From Natrialba magadii ATCC 43099 (GTDB lineage: Archaea; Halobacteriota; Halobacteria; Halobacteriales; Natrialbaceae), in NCBI RefSeq assembly GCF_000025625.1, contig NC_013922.1:1550001-1614000 (forward strand): a stretch of 64,000 nt of DNA, read 5' to 3'. The notes under the pieces were generated by a model. It saw nothing but the letters and a program-made list of their open reading frames with translations. It made no database searches and was not told the DNA's origin. This document shows, piece after piece, positions 62,030 through 64,000 of the stretch (within the stretch, counting starts at the first letter, position 1; each line of letters starts with the position of its first letter). The translations under genes were made by a program, and so were the position numbers.

Positions 62030-62224
62030 TCAGTTACCCGTGACGAGGCTGCCGAGTGCGCCGAGGGTGAGGACGCCGAAGACGCCGAGTGAGAAGACGA
62101 CGAGGAGTGTGCCGGCGATCATGAGCAGCGGGGCGGCACCTTCGCCGGTTGCGACGCCACTGAAGTATTCGTTCATCTCGATGAGGTTATCCACGATGGC
62201 GTTCAGTACTGCGACGGTTTCCAT
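62030..62224 (-). CDS. Small two-helix membrane protein (64 aa)
   Basis: The protein reads METVAVLNAIVDNLIEMNEY followed by a Gly/Ala-rich helix (PLLMIAGTLLVVFSLGVFG) and a second short helix ending LGSLVTGN. Helix one of the sequence is amphipathic. Codon use is typical of coding DNA, with high third-position G/C. The function is unknown. Confidence 0.6.
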   Translation of the reverse strand: METVAVLNAIVDNLIEMNEYFSGVATGEGAAPLLMIAGTLLVVFSLGVFGVLTLGALGSLVTGN

Positions 62225-62340
62225 GCGTGGGGCTTGTCACCGGTGGTACTTGGCCGTGCCGGTCGCGTGCGAGACAACAGGTGGTGTGACTCGTAGCAGT
62301 CGCGATCGGAGTGGCGTATTTCGCGGCAGCGACGGCCGAG

Positions 62341-62426
62341 CTATAGTAACAACTGCAACTAGTTACACACTGATCGCCGAGCAGGCTGGCGATCAGGTGT
62401 GCATTGACTTGCAGTGGCTACTATAT
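62341..62426 (+). repeat. 86-bp palindromic repeat, copy 3
   Basis: It starts CTATAGTAACAACTGCAA and ends CTTGCAGTGGCTACTATAT, the same orientation and length as the other two. The inner stem is longer here: CTGATCGCC pairs with GGCGATCAG, a compensatory change against copy 1, so the hairpin itself appears conserved. The end is 167 bases before the zinc-ribbon gene start. Confidence 0.85.
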
Positions 62427-62462
62427 TGGGTGAGGGGTGGTTGGAATGGGTAGTGTGGGACT

Positions 62463-62500
62463 GGGCGGGAATGGGCGGGAATGGGCGGGAGTGGGCTGGG
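62463..62500 (+). other. G-quadruplex-capable tandem repeat
   Basis: Three copies of the 10-mer ATGGGCGGGA produce six or more closely spaced GGG runs (GGGCGGGAATGGGCGGGAAT and onward) on the plus strand. This satisfies the G3+N1-7 quadruplex rule. It lies 37 bases after the third hairpin repeat and 92 bases before the zinc-ribbon gene. Confidence 0.7.
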
Positions 62501-62592
62501 TGCAGTGGTCGAGGGAGAACGAAGACGTATGGCATGCGCTGTGCGCTACGAATACCGCCGGGCCTAAGCCAGAGTCGCTCGTACGGACGAGC

Positions 62593-62949
62593 GTGACTGA
62601 CGACGCGACGCTATCTTCGTTTGGAACGGATGCTGACTCCGGGTCTGTGAGTGAGCGTGAGCGTGAGTGTGAGTCTGAGTCTGAGTCTGAGTCTGAGTCT
62701 GCTCCCGAACTCGAACCCGAACCCGACTCCACATCCGCATCCACCGACGATTCCCAGGTAGAAACGGATACGGCAGAAGCGGACGCAGCGGACGCGGACC
62801 CCCACGAACTCACCCCGTCGCTCGCCACCTACGCCGTCCAGCCCCCTGGGGCCGAACCCGCTCACACCTGTGAGCAGTGTGACACAGTGAGTCGCCGTCT
62901 CTGGCGCGACGACGGGCGATTCGTCTGCCCCGAGTGCAAAGTCTGGTAG
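62593..62949 (+). CDS. C-terminal zinc-ribbon protein (DUF7573-like)
   Basis: The 118-residue protein starts at GTG (MTDDATLSSFGTD, the typical opening of this haloarchaeal group), has a long low-complexity acidic middle ((Ser-Glu)n and Glu-Pro repeats from a hexanucleotide array at about 62648-62700) and ends in a zinc ribbon: HTCEQCDTVSRRLWRDDGRF then VCPECKVW. The final ribbon is the conserved part. It may bind nucleic acid or protein. The family name is recalled, not checked. Confidence 0.72.
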   Translation: MTDDATLSSFGTDADSGSVSERERECESESESESESAPELEPEPDSTSASTDDSQVETDTAEADAADADPHELTPSLATYAVQPPGAEPAHTCEQCDTVSRRLWRDDGRFVCPECKVW

Positions 62950-63003
62950 GCCGATAGAACGGTGATACCCGTCCGTTTTCGGACGAATCGGACACTAGCC
63001 CCC

Positions 63004-63016
63004 GAACATTTATATC
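63004..63016 (+). promoter_or_regulatory. BRE/TATA promoter of cspA
   Basis: CGAACATTTATAT has a good TATA core (TTTATAT, 63009-63015), 27-33 bases before the ATG at 63042. The transcript would have only a few leader bases. Confidence 0.6.
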
Positions 63017-63041
63017 TTCGTCTCCGCTTTGTAAACCTGCA

Positions 63042-63236
63042 ATGGCGAAAGGTACGGTTGCATTCTTCAACGACACCGGCGGTTACGGATTCATCGAGAC
63101 TGAGGACGCGGACGAGGACGTGTTCTTCCACATGGAAGACGTTGGCGGACCTGACCTCGAAGAAGGCCAGGAACTCGAGTTCGACATCGAGCAGGCCGAC
63201 AAGGGGCCACGCGCGACGAACGTCGAGCGCCTCTAA
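63042..63236 (+). CDS. cspA: Cold-shock-domain protein
   Basis: The 64-residue protein is a single OB-fold cold-shock domain with both RNA-binding motifs: RNP1 GGYGFIET (KGFGFI-like, residues 13-20) and RNP2 VFFHMEDV (VFVHFS-like). It has the acidic surface typical of halophiles. It binds single-stranded RNA or DNA and probably acts as an RNA chaperone. Promoter and start are close, suggesting strong near-leaderless expression. Confidence 0.95.
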   Translation: MAKGTVAFFNDTGGYGFIETEDADEDVFFHMEDVGGPDLEEGQELEFDIEQADKGPRATNVERL

Positions 63237-63359
63237 CTCGGCAATCCAGACAGTATCATTTTCTGAGTAACTCCGTCCTGAGCAGCGCTGCTGGTGTCGG
63301 CTGTACCCTACCAAACGACGCCAGCAGGCCAAGCATACTTTATCACAGCCGTTGTAGCA

Positions 63360-63379
63360 TGTGATGAGAGGACATCACA
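63360..63379. promoter_or_regulatory. Inverted repeat TGTGATG-N6-CATCACA
   Basis: Perfect 7-bp arms lie at 63360-63366 and 63373-63379, about 20 bases after a TATA-like CTTTATCA (63339-63346). It lies between cspA and the MoxR gene, 144 bases before the MoxR start. A regulator site for moxR is possible. The stretch 63237-63522 holds no gene. Confidence 0.35.
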
Positions 63380-63522
63380 CGGAGAACGGACAGAACGGCC
63401 AACAGTCACCAGAATCGACACAAAACATATATTCACGACCCGCGCAAGTCGGACAAACGAGATGAATCCGTTTTCCCCGCCCGCACGACGATTGCCTCGC
63501 CACCTCCACTCACCCTCGACCG

Positions 63523-64000
63523 ATGACTGACGCTGACCCACCGACCGACACGGTACTCGAGACGACGCCGATCGACGCCGACGAGCAGACTGAAGACGTA
63601 GAGCCCATAGCGCTCTCGCGCGTCGAGACGATCGCTGCTGAGATCGAGCAAAACGTCTCGCGCGTGATCGTCGGCCACGAATCCGTCATCGAACACGTCA
63701 TCACGGCGCTCCTCGGTCGCGGGCACGTGCTGCTCGACGACGTGCCCGGTGTCGGGAAAACGATGCTCGCGCGCTCGATCGCGACCTCGGTCGACTGTAC
63801 GTTTCGCCGGATCCAGTTTACACCCGACCTTCTCCCGACCGACGTGACCGGCGTGAACGTCTTCAACCAGCAAACCCGCGAGTTCGAGTTCCAGCCCGGC
63901 CCCATCTTCGGCAACATCGTCCTCGGCGATGAGATCAATCGTGCGCCGCCGAAGACGCAATCGGCGCTGCTCGAGGCGATGGAAGAGGGGCAGGTGACTG
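63523..64000 (+). CDS. MoxR-family AAA+ ATPase, N-terminal part
   Basis: The first 159 codons are present; the frame runs off the window. After a 30-residue acidic extension, the AAA+ domain shows [20 protein letters not shown], Walker [15 protein letters not shown] near residue 74, and Walker [21 protein letters not shown] near 132. MoxR ATPases are chaperones that load metals or assemble complexes, usually beside DUF58 and VWA-domain genes, which would be expected just beyond the window. A 22-codon frame ending over its ATG (63463-63531) is noted but not called. Confidence 0.92.
   Translation, partial: MTDADPPTDTVLETTPIDADEQTEDVEPIALSRVETIAAEIEQNVSRVIVGHESVIEHVITALLGRGHVLLDDVPGVGKTMLARSIATSVDCTFRRIQFTPDLLPTDVTGVNVFNQQTREFEFQPGPIFGNIVLGDEINRAPPKTQSALLEAMEEGQVT

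Larger units (their letters stand above)
62225..62592. other. Intergenic region with repeat and G-rich motif
   Basis: This stretch contains the third 86-bp repeat (62341-62426), then a G-rich 10-bp tandem repeat (62461-62490). The in-frame region upstream of the zinc-ribbon GTG at 62593 is open but consists of these repeats, so it is not counted as part of that gene. Confidence 0.5.

Noticed and set aside
63463-63531. 22-codon upstream frame overlapping the MoxR start
   Set aside because: Short, proline/arginine-rich, without a ribosome-binding site; overlap with the start could be chance.

Overview
The window reads as chromosomal DNA of an extremely halophilic archaeon (class Halobacteria; Natrialbaceae-like is an inference from style only). 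It is GC-rich, predicted proteins are strongly acidic, many genes appear leaderless with a TATA element about 25-30 bases before the start, twin-arginine signal peptides are common, and archaeal marker genes are present: ABCE1/RLI, NOG1, Sec61 beta, archaemetzincin, a UPF0146 protein, a geranylgeranyl-reductase-family protein, coenzyme F420 enzymes and a HemAT-type aerotaxis transducer. No rRNA, tRNA, CRISPR array or complete transposase was seen.

Layout. 1-3.5 kb: tail of a secreted-type protein, an 86-bp palindromic repeat, hisS, and a geranylgeranyl-reductase-like flavoprotein. 3.6-8.3 kb: an A+T-richer accessory patch with a fused double ABC-2 permease, a Tat-exported protein of unknown function, a divergent ABC ATPase, a decayed ORF and a small zinc-finger protein. 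8.4-24 kb: a sulfatase, a 66-bp minisatellite, a JAMM desampylase overlapping a cobalamin-binding protein, a PLD-like membrane protein, two tandem M32 carboxypeptidases, a CPxCG zinc-ribbon microprotein, a second copy of the 86-bp repeat, an M20 peptidase and HemAT. 23-33 kb: PIN-ATPase-KH protein, nadE, a winged-helix regulator, an 1181-residue pilin-like adhesin with GLUG repeats, and an EMC6-like protein with RLI. 33-46 kb: methyltransferase, amzA, UPF0146, HAD hydrolase, FAD-Rieske oxidoreductase, ugpQ, npdG, thioredoxin, Sec61 beta, pdxT. 46-64 kb: bifunctional nuclease with hisE, Csp-like copper protein, NOG1, DUF389, engB, D-2-hydroxyacid dehydrogenase, a Nudix-eIF2B fusion divergent from hyuAB, cofE-mer, a third copy of the 86-bp repeat next to a G-quadruplex motif, cspA and the start of a MoxR ATPase.

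How the genes work together. Most of the window is housekeeping: translation and ribosome biogenesis (hisS, RLI, NOG1, engB), cofactor synthesis (nadE, pdxT, cofE), F420 redox (npdG, mer) and export (Sec61 beta). On this background lie signs of active sequence evolution: three same-orientation copies of an exactly 86-bp hairpin element, each upstream of a rightward gene; several tandem repeats with 6, 7, 10, 15, 25, 30 and 66 bp periods; and low-complexity insertions inside otherwise conserved enzymes. The most system-like candidates are the ABC/Tat module at 3.6-7.6 kb, the 86-bp element family, and the palindromic operator-like sites at the starts of the PIN-ATPase-KH gene and nadE.
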